From Thalassia testudinum (taxonomy: Eukaryota > Streptophyta > Magnoliopsida > Alismatales > Hydrocharitaceae): a stretch of 64,000 nt of DNA. Location: positions 76,129,501 to 76,193,500 of the forward strand of contig JAZHRO010000013.1 of assembly GCA_037157565.1 (NCBI GenBank), read 5' to 3'. Below are positions 33,315 to 45,961 of the stretch, in pieces. Within the stretch, counting starts at the first letter, position 1, and the number at the start of each line of letters is the position of its first letter. Under the pieces are notes generated by a model. It saw only the letters and a program-made list of their open reading frames with translations, was not told the origin of the DNA and did not search any database. The translations under genes were made by a program, and so were the position numbers.

Positions 33315-35680
33315 TGTTCTCTAGGGTTTACGCTTACCTGAAGGTGTAAAACTTAACACCTGTACATAGTTGTTTCCTACTCTCCACACTTTTATCTATC
33401 TTTACACCTGAGTCTCTACTCTTTCTATTAATTCCTTATTTTCTACTATTCACTTAGTCCGACTGATGACTCTGACTTAGGTCAGACTTGAAATCGTTCG
33501 CACAGAGATCTTTGATTTCCTCTATACGACTCCTTCCGTCATCCTATGCTAAGAGAAGTGTAGAGTTTTTTCCACCATTTCTTTACAATGATGACCTTGT
33601 AAAATTTTGGCTTGGGGGGGTGTGAAGTAAATCTTTAACTCTAAGTGTAATAATAGACAAAAGATGAGAAAAATGTAAAAATGTATAAATTTTTTTTGAA
33701 AAATACATAAAAATTTGAAAAAATTGATAATGCACAAAAATGTTAAAAAATTAAAAAAAAACAAAAAAGGGGGGATTACATTCATTCATAAGAAGAGTTG
33801 AAGAAGAATTATAAATACCTTATTTAAATATTTTTAATTCATAGATTAAGGGGTTAAATTTCCCAAGGTCAGAAATAATAGTGTATATATACATATAAAT
33901 TAAGAGGTTAAATTTCCCAAGTATTGGATCTCTAATTTGGACTTTCTCCTGAATATCTTTTTAAAACACGTATTTGTTTGCAAATTTCAAATGGAATTTT
34001 CTTCGGTTAAGAGTTTGAAGCCTTAATATCATCTATTTTTCCTGCTCTTTATTCTGAAACAAAGTAACTAAGATGACATTAAACTTTATACAAGACTTAA
34101 ATTTTGGAACTAAATTGTAACTTTCTTAATCAATAAGACCAGATTAGATCCTTATGAGTTTTGAATACTTGTTTTTACTACCAAGTTGAGAGAGACTAGA
34201 TACCTAGAGTTGATTAAGTGAAGAGTTAATAGAATCCTTGACCATAAGGTCTAACAGGCTATAGTTAGCTTAATCAATCAAGGACGTTCGGCTAGACTTG
34301 GCGAGTTGCGTTTTGACAGATCCTGCAGGTTGATACTAATGGTTTAAGGACTTGAGAGTGAAAGGCTTTGTTGTCCACGCTTTGGTTTGTGAGTTAAGTA
34401 ACCAAAGTGTCCAAACTTCACACACTTTACAATTGTCTTGCTTGCATCTGAGATCACGAAAACACAGAGGTTAAGAGATTAGTTCTAAATCCTATTTAGT
34501 CCAAGAATTTTTGTGGGGTAGCTCTTGAATGGGTGAAGGATGTGCCACTCACCTAGAAAAAAGATTTAGAGTATTTACTATTAGTAAGGAAAATGAGGAG
34601 GGAAAAAAATAAATTTATTGAAAAAAATAATCATATACACCCTGCAGTTAAGCATATCACTACAAATGAATGCTTATGCAGTTTTTGTCCACAAAATAAG
34701 GCATCTTGCTACATATGGATGCTATCCCTTCATCAATAAAAACACCTCTCTACATATGGGTGTTTTAACCTATAGAAAATGAATTTGAAAAATATGGAAA
34801 TAAAATATAGGAATAAGTTACCCAATGGTCCATTAGGGAAATATATGCCTAGAGCATTGACCTCGGGATAAAACAGGTGAGGAAAAAGCAACCAAATCTA
34901 AATAAGGCTTGAATTGGAATAACCTGAATTGGAAATTAATGTCTTAAAATCTAGATTTTTGCAACTTTGGATGCTTGTAAGACGAGTCTACTTCACACGC
35001 ACGGTTGCTTTAAACTCATAGCTACTCAACCTTGTAGTGGGCAGTGAAGCTTGAGAAATCGGGTTTTGGAGACTAGCAGTTGAGGCCTAAAGGAGACAGA
35101 TTGACAAGACCCTAGGTCTAGAAGTCTGTCCTTGATGTTGTGGACTAATTGGTTTAGGGATTTTTCTATTATCTGAAGTTGGTCAATAAAGGGTGTTTAG
35201 TTGAATTACAAAAGCTTAAGTTAGTAAAAATCGGATTTCACGTGCTTAAGGAATAACTCAAGTCTATTGAATTTTTGAGTTAGAATTTAACTTTCTGTCC
35301 TTGAATCTTATTACGTTATTCATCATGACTTCTTTAACCTTTAGAGTTTAGAGTGGATATAAAGAATAAAATGGGTTTTCGATGTTTTGATTCGAAAGAA
35401 ATTTTCGTTGAGATTCTATTTTTATGAATACATATTTCTAGAAGGCATTTAGGCTTTTGAGTCCATTGAAAGAGGATTTCCGCTAATGCTCTGTTTATTC
35501 ATGGTTATTTATTTAAATGCAAAAATATAAAATACTAATAACAAAAACATTTTAACCTAAGCATTCCTCTGCTTTAGAATTATTTAGAATTATTTATAAT
35601 TATTTAATCACCCTGCTGCTTAAATCATCATATTCTTGGTTAATTTTGCTAGGAACTAGAAAAACATTGGCTTGGGTGCA
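33315..35680 (+). other. Athila 3' non-coding region and purine-rich tract
   Basis: AT-rich sequence between pol and the 3' LTR. GGCTTGGGGGGGTGTGAAG at 33609-33627 is the post-pol G-rich tract usual in Athila elements. GGAACTAGAAAAACATTGG then CTTGGGTGCA at 35652-35680 directly precedes the LTR and matches the tract beside LTR L3. The expected env-like frame is not recognisable here. Confidence 0.6.
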
Positions 35681-36949
35681 TGATGAGAGACTCATCATGG
35701 CTCCTAATTAGCACTAATTAGCTTTTTTTCCTAGTTAATTAACTAAGAATACACTAAATACAAGGTTAATTATAATATAGGGGTAAAATATTAAGGACTT
35801 GTAAAAATAAGTTAAAATAACATAATTAAAGCTCAATTAATATTACTATAAGTTTAATTAATAATTTGAACTCAATTCAATACTAATTAGCTATATAATT
35901 AGTATTTAGTTTAACTTAATTAAGTTAATGACCTAAGTACTTAGTTAACCTAATTAATCTTATCGTTTATATTAATATTGATAAAAAGGAAAAAAAATGT
36001 AATTTCAACGAATAAATATATAATTACATTATTTATAATAATATATAAAAATTTGAAAAATAAATAAATTAAAATAAGCCTTAAAAACTCACTATTTAAT
36101 TTTAAGCCCTTAACCATAATTGTAATTGAGTCCTTTTATATCTTTCAGGTCCTTCACTATTTTCATTTAATTGCCTGTACGTTGGTCTTCTTCTTCCTTT
36201 TCTTCTTCAACATTGGATGGCTCATGATGTCCGGTGTCCATACCCTGTAATGACCGCCCATCTGTCGCCATTCCACCTTCGAAGTTGCCATCCAGCATGC
36301 GCTCACCTCCTCCTCCACATCCTACGAACTGGATCTCCTCAAAGTCCTACTTTCCCTAGGAGAGTAACTTCACCGGCATTGGAGAAGACGCCGATGGTTA
36401 TGATCCATCTAGCCACTATACCGTCCTGATACAAACCCCCTTACCTCGCTCTCCACCTATAAATACTGCATCCTACCTCCGATCTCCGTTAGCAACCCCC
36501 TTCTCACTTCTCCCACCGCGATTGTTCATAGGCTATTCCTTGCAACTCCAGTGACCTCCACCTCCTTTCATCTTCTCTAAGGGGAGCAACCACCTTCCAA
36601 TCCCCATCGTCCTCCTCCACATCATCCAGACGGGGCCACGACCTCAACAACACTCTCTACATCACATATTCTTCCTCCACTGGAGCTCTGATCTCTCCCT
36701 TTGATTTCTTCCTCCATCACGAGCCATTGACGAAGTTCCTCTCATCTCCTTCGTCCAAGTAATTGTAGATTAGCTTAGAGTGTAGTGTAGATTATATTTA
36801 GCTAGTTAGTTAGGTAGTTAGCCTAGTATAATGCCTAGATTTAAGTTCATCTTATCTCCGACGAGCCAATTTCGACTCATCGGACCTTCATTCACCTATC
36901 CAACCACATGTTCATCTTCTTTATCAGCTCATGATTTCATTCCACATTC
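35681..36949 (+). repeat. Start of the 3' LTR of the plus-strand Athila (copy L4)
   Basis: It begins TGATGAGAGACTCATCATGG, like L1, L2 and L3, right after a purine-rich tract. A TATA-like CTATAAATACTGC lies near 36457 with a CT-rich leader after it. The expected end (GAGTAATAAAAT...CA) is not found; instead the sequence runs into the E-family LTR near 36950. So L4 is either truncated there by a rearrangement or part of a longer, divergent LTR. Confidence 0.6.
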
Positions 36950-38595
36950 TAAATCACTAATTGGATCACCTAATCGCCTAATTCCATCACACACTCACTG
37001 GATCACCTCCGCTGTCTATGGCAGAGGTCTCTAGCTATTTCCACACACATTTGGGGCCCTCCGTCACTTAGCCATCACTTAAGGGCCCTGTTCTCATTCT
37101 TAATTAGATCGATTACACTTTATATCATAAACGCCTAAATCCACCTCAACTTCTGAGCGTGTTGTCAATGGCGGCTTAAAAGAGTCCTCTTCACCTAATT
37201 AATCATCTGATCACCTTCGCCTAGCCATAATAAGTATTTCCCCTCACTCAATTGAGTAAGAGGGCAATTCTTGAGTTCATGCAAACTCAAGATGTGTTTT
37301 TACTGTGTTTCTTGAATCATTTATATGTCTCGTAATCAATTGCATTAATTGTTGAGTTCTTGAGGTTCGTTACGACCTTGGGAAGCTTTTAAGACTACTC
37401 TTAGTCTATTTAATGGAGATTTGATCTCCAATTACATATTTCAGCCATCATCGGAGCTCCAGCGAGCCCCAGCAAGTCAAAGCGTGTACCTCAGCCTTCG
37501 AAACTTCACATGATGCTCCAAATTGACTTTTGATAATCAAAGAATTGAAATCCACTCATTGGAGTTGAGTTTTGATGTTGGTATCCTACTGTTGATCTTT
37601 GCCTTCTTCAACTCTGATGGAGTTGGAGAGACTTGTTTCTTGAGGTTTAAAATCGAGAATTATATCGATAAGCTTAGGAAGATCATCTAGAATCTATTCT
37701 AGGCTCAAATTAGGTCTGAGTTGCTATGGTTATTCCTGTCGAACAACTCACTATTTGAGTCTAGGCAGCGAAACCTATTTTGATGTGTGTAATGAATTCC
37801 CCAAGTTGAATTTAGCCTTTCAGGATAGTTTAATTGAATTCGTGAAGCCTTAGTTTAGTCAATTTTTCAGGCCAGATGGTCAACTTTAAGATGTTCTTGA
37901 GGTTTTGGAGTTTTAAATTAAGGTTGATTGAATGATTTGAGCTTCTATTTGATTGTTAATTAATTAGAACAAATTTGAATGAGAATTATTGAGGAATTAA
38001 TTACATTCTTAGTTCTACACAATTTGGGTCTTTTGTGGAACCCAAAGTAGTTCATTGTGTTTTTGTTGAGTTTTGATTCTAATTTATACCTGTATCAGTT
38101 ATTAATCACTCGCTGAATTCGTCCAGATCGACTTTAGATACAGATATTCATCTGTTCGGTTGGTTGAACTTTGAAAATAGAGTTCTTAGCTTTAGGTTAG
38201 AAGCTTTAAAGTTCAAGAGCTTTTGAGGCACTTCTAACCTCTCTCTCTAGTTCCATTCCCTGTGGAATGCGTTGTTGAGCATTCCAAGACTCTTAATTGA
38301 GAGTATTAACTAGAGTTTCAAGCTATTTGACTTGAATGCAAACTCTCAAGTACATTTCCAAGCGCATGAACAATGTAATGTTCATGAGATCAATTCTTGG
38401 ATCAATTCTGATCCAAAGCCCAAATTGGTTGTAAAATTGGATAGAGGAGACTTAGAGCTTTCTATTGAGATCTGGATCTAGTCGAATGGGGCCTTGTGTT
38501 GCCTGGAATCATCATTCGAAGTCTGGTCGGTGAATGGTGCTGTAAAGGAGATCAAGTTGGACTTTGTCCCACCTCGGAAACCCTTGAGCGTCTTA

Positions 38596-40372
38596 TGTAG
38601 ACACATTTATTTAGGATAAAATTCCTATTTATGCATGTTTCTAAGCTAAGAAATGCATTCCATATTATAAATATTGCATAGCATGCATCATTCTGCATTT
38701 AAAATAATTTGTATAAAGTTTAGGTTAATTCGCGTCCCTTTGTGGCCAGGAATGAAGGAGATCTATTTCAGGGCCTCGGATTGACGATCTGACCATACGA
38801 ATCTGATCAAGACAACGATTAGAGTTCAACGCCTCTTAAATCGTCTAGATCGGAGTTCCAAGCACCTTATGCAGTCTAAGGAAGATCAATGGCCAAGGGG
38901 CTAGGTGGCGCAATTCAGATCTTTAAATGACAAATCTAACCATATGGATGGATCCGGATCGACGATAGCCACCCAACGACACGAAAATCGAATCAATCTG
39001 ATGTCCGTGGTGCCACTTACAAAGGGAAGAAGATAGATGACCCATATGGTTTCACGTGGTCCATCTAGGCTACCCAATATTGGACACAGCCCTTGCCTTG
39101 CCTCAAAGAGAAATCCCAGTTGTTGGATCCCAATCCAATGGCTGAGATCCATCCTCGACCACACCTCATGAGTTGAAGGAGAGCGCAATGCCAAATCATG
39201 ATCGTTGGATCGAGATCCAACAGTCATGGTCACACGTGCGCCCCATCATCTTCTCGACACTCTCGTTGGTGTAGCGCAGCGGTCGCGTAAAGCTCTCCCA
39301 AATCTGTGACATGGGTTGAACTCCTCCAACGCCTCCAATCTTTCATAGTGACTAGGTGCGCCCAAATTCAATCGCTCGATCATGATCGAGAGGCCGAGAT
39401 GCAACCATGCAGCGCAATGGATTAACGTGGATATGCCCACGCATGCACGCGCGGTTCGACGCCCTATCTGACGCGCCAACTGAGCACACGATCCTCATGC
39501 AATCCCAACCGTCCATCTTCGATCGAACGGTGAATCATCGAGCATGCACGATAGCTGTGCGAGTGTAAGCGGGTGCGTGAGCTAGGGGATATAGCGACGT
39601 TTAAGGCGAGTCTTCAACAACATTTATGGATGTCACTAATTTCCCCATATGTGAAAAGCCTCTTCTCCTCCATTATAAAAGGACCCCTACCCCTCCCATT
39701 CCTTTTCATCTCTTCCTTTCTCTCCCTCACCACCTCCAAGGTTATAGAGAGAGCTTGTCCTAAGCCTGGGATGCTCCTCTAGAGTAGAAAATCAAATATT
39801 TTTTTCCGCCTCTCACCCTCATTCATGGGGTATCCTGTGGCTATCCTCTCACCGCCTTCTGGAAGAAGATCCTTGTAGCGATGCCGTCCAACCCCACCCT
39901 CCTTCCTCTGACGCCATTCTTTGTTGTCCAGCTCCTCACCACTATCTTCCAAGCGATGTCAGAGCGAGTTGCCCTCCAAGCGACCGTCGAGGGGGATCCT
40001 CTCACCTCTCTCTATCTTTTATTTGCTTTCTAGTGTAGTTTTTTGCTCTCTTATCTGTAGCAAACTCTTTGAGATATACATTGATGTTCTCTCTCTCTCT
40101 CCAAGTAGATTAGTTAGAAAATTATGTTGTCGATCTGATCTCTTGCCTATTAAAATATCAAAAACAAAAAAAATAAAAGATTAAAAGCAACATAAAGAAA
40201 TTAAATCGAAGTGTGGATTTCAAAACAAACGTTCACCTCCTTATGTTCGATTCGGGACTCACTTCGAGTGTTGGTATAAATTTTATTTGGAAGCAATATT
40301 TTGCGACTTCGACAGCAGGTTCTCCAAAACCCTGATTTTCCTCGCGAAATTGACACTCTCTAGCATCCACAG
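38596..40372 (+). mobile_element. C-family solo LTR, copy C1, nested in the E-family LTR
   Basis: It starts TGTAGACACATTTATTTAGG and matches C2 (45962-47423): ATATTGCATAGCATGCATCA, GCCTCGGATTGACGATC, TTAGCGACGTTTA, TATAAAAGGACCCCTACC (TATA at 39674), a CT-rich leader, and a TTCGAT(T)CGGGACTC end region. It lies inside an E-family LTR whose minus copy lacks it. The right end is set only by loss of similarity. It carries several short perfect palindromes and a tRNA-like module near 39270-39325. Confidence 0.7.
39272..39324 (+). other. tRNA-like module (A box and B box) in LTR C1
   Basis: TAGCGCAGCGGTCGC (39272-39286) fits an internal RNA polymerase III A box, and GGGTTGAACTCC (39313-39324) is close to a B box (GGTTCGANTCC). 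The spacing of about 40 bases is that of a tRNA gene. The homologous position in LTR C3 has a better match. It is not a full tRNA: no acceptor stem is visible. Confidence 0.4.
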
Positions 40373-41408
40373 CTAAAAAAAATAAAAAGCACGCTGAGGC
40401 ATTTCAGTGTCAGTGTAGGCCGCATCTCTTGAGCTTACAGGTCTTCTACGTGCTATGCACATGCATGTGTATGTGTGCGTAAGCACATGTGTGTGTGCGT
40501 ATGTGCCAGAGTGAACGTGAGCATAAATGTAGGCTGGATATGGCCCAATACTGTGCACCATAATACACCAGAAAATAATTAGAATTGGGTTCTAGTAATG
40601 GTCTGGTCCCACCTATATGGGTGCTGTGTATCCCATGAAAGAACCGGGTTCACCCACTAAACCAAAATTTTGGGTTAAAGTGTGAAGAGAATGGTCTCAA
40701 ATCAAAAAATGGCTTAAGTGTTGGAGAATTAAAAGAGAGTATGAGAGGGAATAAAGCGAGGAAATTGGATAAGTAAAGAGATGTTGAGGAGAAAGAATGA
40801 AATGAATTGAATACAAAGAGAATTAAGTGCTGAAATAAGAGACGTCTGAGATCATGAGAGGAAGTTTGAAAATTAAATGTTTAAAATCTAAAGAGGCGTC
40901 TAATGAAATGAAGGCTGAGATTAATTAAGAGGTTAAGTGATTTGAGTTTTACTTGTAATAGAGGCATTTGTTCTGTAATACAATTATCTTTCTATGCCTT
41001 TATCTTTTGTAAAAGCATTTGATGTAAATGTTCTTTTTGTTATCCAATGTAGAAATCATTTATGTACATGTCTTTCATTAGTGGAATAACTGCCATGTCT
41101 TAAGTTTAATTTTGTATGCAATTGTTCATGAGCTTTACTTGTATTGTAATTATAGATTTAATTAACATAGTTATTAGTTATTTGATAACTGGGAATAAAA
41201 ATGGTGAATTGATTAATTTTAAATCTCTCAGTGAACGACTTGGACTTAACCAGTTAAAAGAATTTAAATCTAAAATATAGGTTAGCTTGACCCTATACTA
41301 CAATTAACAACAACAATTTAACAAATCAAGTTAACCTTAGTCTATTCTTTACATGATTAATTAAGCCTAATAACCTTAAATAATTGTGTTAAGAATTGAA
41401 CGATCACA

Positions 41409-42056
41409 TATGGATGGTCCGAAGGTGTACAACAAGGAGAAGCTCTAACAACTTCAAGGTGTCAACATGGTTTTTGTGGTAGACCAGGAGCCAAACAGGT
41501 CTGAAGCCCGTTAGATTGAGCAACTAGTGTCTCCTTGGCTCCCCCCCGCAGAATACCATCATCAGGTCCTAGTGGTGATGGCAGCGATACCTCAGTACAC
41601 TCACCTCTTGCCGCCTAAGCCAATGGTCGGGTGTAGAGGTCGAGGTCATCTTCGGGGTCAACGCCGCCCCAAGCCAGCAAACACTCCTCTCGAGTGGATG
41701 CCCATAGCACGTCCCCCACCCTTCAATGGGGCGAAAGATGTACCGTCAAACAGGTGGCGTCCAAGCTGTTCTCCGGCTTGCCTAACTTGGCAGAGCACAC
41801 AGATTCTCTCCTAGTGACTCCTATTGGCGAGGCAACTACTGCCCAGACTACTAGTGGATGAAGGTAGTGCAATGGATGTGTTATTCTGGAAGACATTGCT
41901 TAAGTTGGGGTTCAAACAAGAACACCTCTTCCTGTCAAATAACCCAGTCGTATGGCTCAAAAATCACAAGGTAATGCCCAAGGGAGAAATCAACTTGCGC
42001 TTATCCATTTGCAATGGAGACAAGCACATGAACAAAACAATCACATTCATCGTGGC
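41409..42056 (+). pseudogene. Tat-type gypsy element: gag end and protease region
   Basis: A degenerate frame (FVVDQEPNRSEA, HHQVLVVMAAIPQYTHLLPP) is followed after a frame change near 41820 by a Tat-type aspartic protease: LLVDEGSAMDVLFWKTLLKL, then NPVVWLKNHKVMPKGEINL and KTITFIVA, where it is cut by an LTR insertion. The active-site region D-E-G-S still has its catalytic Asp. gag upstream is missing; the left neighbour is the E-family LTR. The element continues at 44791, 47424, 51370 and 54336. Confidence 0.78.
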
Positions 42057-44790
42057 TGATGAGCACCTCATCATGAACCCTAACTAGCACTTCTTGTCCT
42101 AATAAATTGAACAAAAGCTCCAACAAAACCTAAGGGAAGGCCTAAATCTGGGAATTACAAATCTAAGAACAAAATAATTCACAAGGGGTAAAACTGTAAT
42201 TTTACCATTGCAGTACATAAACGGGATTTCTAAGGGTCTAGACACAGGTCAAATGGGCTTAATAAGAGAAAAAGTGGGGTGATTCGATCAGGAAAGGGTT
42301 ATGACAAAATCTGAGAATTAAATGACATTCTACAACCCTAAAACAAACTCACTTTAATTCACAAAGTTTCAGGCAAGATAAAAATCAATTAAACAGTCTA
42401 AAATTCATGAAAAAATATTCCCTAGGGTTTAGAACCTTCAATTTTGCCATTGGAACCTATCTTAACCTAGATTGAGAACCATACCCAATTTTTGACCTAA
42501 TTTGAATTTTTGTGCAAAATATCTGGTGAAACATGGTCAAACCTAAAATCCAACCTTCCCATTGGATTCCTTAGGTCCAAATTAGGCTTATACCAAAATT
42601 TAGACCTAAGAAAAGGTCGCCTTGACCCACTTTACAAAACGATCCTCAATAATTACTTTTTGACCCTTGGCTTTTTGGACTCCGCCTACCTTTCTCATCT
42701 CTTTCTTCAGACAGGTCCCTCTGGCCCTGCACTGCGCAGGCCATACCTCCAGCGACTTTGCGTGGAGGATGGCGCTGCACAGACCTGGAGAGCCGGCCCC
42801 AGATTTGAAAGGAGGACTCCTTACATTGTCCTGTTCAGCATGGGCCGGCTCCCATGCCCTGCCGGCCACCATACCTTTAGTGCGAACGCTCGAGAGGTAT
42901 GGGTCTTTTTTTGGCTATGCCTCAGGCAAGGAACCCACGTCTCCTCGTGATTCCCCCTTGGCCAGCCCTTATTTAAGGAACAGCAACCCTTGCCGCTTCC
43001 TTCAAGCTTATTTTAGCCAAGGAAATCCTTCAATCTTCGTCTCCTCCTCCGGCCATTCGCCCGCAGGCTCCAGTGACCCTCCTCCTCCGCTCTCGTCACC
43101 CTGCCACCATACCAGTGGCAGGGTTACCTCCACTGTCGTCCACTGTGCCTGGCCGTACCAGCAGGCACCCTCCAGCACCTCTTCCTCGTTGCCATCTTCT
43201 TCCCTGGGAACTGTCTTCTCCGGCGATGGCAGCACAGCCGCTCGCCGCCTCCTCCCATTCTTTCGTCTGCTAAGTAGGTAACAACTTTTTCCCTTTTTCC
43301 CTTCGTCAATTACTCCTTATCTATTTCCTAAATCACTCACTGCCACACGACGATCACCATCACCTTCTCCACCTCCAGCAGACCACCGGCGAGGCACAGC
43401 TACTGCGTCACACCTCCACACACTTCGTCAGACACCCCACAAGCTCCGCCACGACTCACTGATCACAACCCCCTTCTCCATTCACTGCCACACACTCCTG
43501 ACACGCCGCCCCAAACAAACCCACCTGCATAGCCACAGGGCGACCTGGGCACGCACGTCTAGGACACCCCGTGGCCAGCTGACCCCTTCCTCACCTTCTC
43601 CGTGATACGGCGAAGGTTTTCCCATAGTCTAACAAGGTCGCAAGGCCATTTTCGTGTCTTACAGATCTTAGCCTCGGCCACCATTGACGACTGCAAGCAG
43701 CTTGCTTGCTTCAGCGCTCTAGGCCATGATAGTCCCAGGTCTCTACTTCAGGTTGCGCAGAAGACACTCGTGCACGCTTTGGGGCTGTCAATTGGCGTCA
43801 ACGGTAGCAGCAGCTGCTGCGATCAGGGAAGCCTTCTACTGCGGGCGCAAGCGTAGAAGCGGGTGGGACTTTAGTCGCACCTCGAAAGTTTGCGAGCGGG
43901 TACTTGCGCTTCAATTGAAATTGTGTTTCAGGCTTATCGCCTTGAAACACACAGGGGTGAGGTCCCTTGCCCCCTGCCACGCCTCGTTCGCGACACTTCC
44001 CCTGAGGACCTGGCACTCGGATCCGACTAACCCTGCCTGTGCACACCTCGCGCACCACCCACGCCGGTGTGCCTGGTCCCGGGCACGTCACTTGACCCGC
44101 ATACCCGATTAAGGCTCTGGGAGAGCGAACCCTGGTGTGAATCTGAGAGAGAGACACATGGGGAGGGTAGGGGTTAGGTTTTGCCTAACCGTGCATTGTG
44201 CTACAAAGCAGGAGAAGAAGGAGGAGGAAGGAGTGTAGCAGCGAGAAGAAGAGAAGAGAAAGAAGGAAGAAGTCAGGAAAGAAGGACTCACACAACAAAG
44301 GAGGAAGATGAAGACGGCACTGTAGCCGCAGAGAAGCTGAAGTAGAAAAAGAAAGAAGAAGAAGAACTTGGCGCAGCAGAGAAGAGAAAAGAGAGAGCAG
44401 AGGCACAGAGCAGAGAAGAAAGGAAGAAAAAGAAGAAGAAGGAGGCGCAGCTAACTAGAGAAGGAGAAGAAGAGGCCAGGAGGAAGAAGAACCAGTAGCA
44501 GCGGTAGTTGACAAGAAGAGGCAAAACACTGTAGCAAGTGGAGTTTAAGTCGTCTGACCCGTGGAGTCAGACGTCTGAAAAGAGAAAGAGAGAGGCAGAC
44601 AAAGGGAGAGAGAGAGAAGAAAAGAAGAATCAATTTTCCTTTCTTTAATCTTTTTTTGTAAAACAATATATATTGTAAATTGTGATTTTGTACGCTTCTA
44701 GAATCAAACGTTGCTCCTTGAGTTCGACCTCGGAGATTTTCTATTTTCGAGTAATAAAATACACATACAAACCGATTTTGAACGTAACCA
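42057..44790 (+). mobile_element. Athila-type solo LTR, 2734 bp, target duplication GTGGC (copy L2)
   Basis: It starts TGATGAGCACCTCATCATGA and ends GAACGTAACCA. GTGGC at 42052-42056 is repeated at 44791-44795, a perfect 5-bp duplication, and the Tat protease frame joins across it (TFIVA-KLTATFDNIIGRP). It aligns with L1 along its whole length: the 5' AT-rich part, the hairpin plus ATTTAAGG box (42869-42977), the CT-rich leader, the GAA-rich tract (44200-44520) and the GAGTAATAAAAT end. No internal region, so it is a solo LTR. Confidence 0.93.
44548..44576 (+). repeat. Inverted repeat AGTCGTCTGAC...GTCAGACGTCT in Athila LTR L2
   Basis: The arms match except for one base, with a 7-base spacer. 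It is the homologue of the 13-bp perfect hairpin at 5499-5527 in L1. It contains the GACGTC core that is frequent in the Tekay LTRs of this window. Confidence 0.7.
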
Positions 44791-45961
44791 GTGGCCAAGT
44801 TGACGGCAACGTTTGACAACATTATCGGTCGCCCAACAACCCATGCCTTCCAGGTGATTCGTTCCTCTTACTTCCAGTTCATGCTCTTCCAAACTCCTCG
44901 AGGAGTGGGAATAGTGCATGGAGATCAGACAACTGGGTGTGAACTCCTTCGGATCGAGTTGGAGTGGTCCATTGAACCAAGGCTCCCCAAACCACAAAAG
45001 TAGGGGAAGAAAAGAAGTCAGCTCCAGGCGATTCAGAAGGAAACAAATCCGGCTAATCCACTAGCAACTTCAAAGCTTCAGCCGGGCTCTTTAGCCATGG
45101 CTATACAGCTATACTTGACGACGCAACTAAGCTCATCAAGGTCGGGGCGGACCTTCCCTCTGAAGTTTAGGAGCTCCTACTTTTGCTAAGGGCCAACACG
45201 AACGTATTTGTGTGGTCCACCAATGACCTACCGGGAGTGGACTTGTCCCTGTTTCAGCATCACCTCAATATTCAGGCAAGTGCTGGGGCAGTGAAATAGG
45301 CATGCAAGCACAAGTCATTCGAACAATGGCAAGCGACTAAAGTAGAAGTTCAGAAGCTCTAGGAAGTCGGCTTCATTGAAGAGTCCCTGTACCCGGCATG
45401 GTTTTCCAACGTATTCATGGTGAAGAAGGCGAACGGCAAGTGGCGGATGTGCGTCGACTTCAACATGAATGAAGCCTGCCAAAAGGATGAGTTCCCTTTA
45501 CTTAGGGTCGATGCTCCGGTGGACTCCTGCAGCGGTCAATCCCATATGTTCTTCCTGGATGCTTATAGCGGGTACCATCAAATAAGCCTTGCTCCAGTAG
45601 ATAGACCTCTTACCTCCTTGATAGCAAATAGGGGTCTATTTCAATATAGAGTCATGCCCTTTCGCTTAAAAAATGTTAGAGCTACTTACTAGTGCCCTGT
45701 GAACATGATTTTTTCCATTTAATAGGAAAATCATTTGAAGTATATATTAATGACATGTTAGTGAAGGGATCAAATTTTCTGCAGCACCTAGAATATTTGT
45801 CAGAGGGTTCCATGTCTTAAAGGACACCTGCCTTCGCTTGAACCTTGAAAAATGTGTCTTTGGCATCTCAGCGGGGAAATTCCTAGGGTTCCTAGTTTCT
45901 AACAGCGAAATAGAAGACAACTTTGACAAAATTCAGGCAATCATAGGCTTGGAACCGTTAA
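44791..45961 (+). pseudogene. Tat-type element: protease end and reverse transcriptase
   Basis: The protease end (IIGRPTTHAFQVIRSSYFQF, GVGIVHGDQ) leads through a linker with stops to RT: FSNVFMVKKANGKWRMCVDF, KDEFPLLRVDAPVDSCSGQ, FFLDAYSGYHQI, FQYRVMPFRLKNVRATY, then a frameshift and VYINDMLVKGS. The catalytic box is Y-I-N-D (45743-45754), with Asn in place of the first Asp. Further thumb text (GKFLGFLVS) follows until an LTR insertion at 45962. It is assigned to Tat because of the sequence around protease and RT and the second RNase H downstream. Confidence 0.85.

Larger units (their letters stand above)
36950..41408 (+). repeat. E-family LTR, plus copy, split by a C-family LTR
   Basis: 36950-38595 plus 40373-41408 aligns with the reverse complement of 51587-54335. 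Shared landmarks are ACCTCCGCTGTCTATGGC, the GAGTTCATGCAAACTCAAG word, the TCCCACCTCGG region, a TGAACGACTTGGACT-like word (41230) and the end ...GTGTTAAGAATTGAACGATCACA. The right neighbour is Tat protease-region coding sequence. The left neighbour is Athila LTR L4, so this copy's left boundary looks rearranged rather than a plain insertion. GACGTCTGAG occurs at 40845. No frames of interest; clade unknown. Confidence 0.6.
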
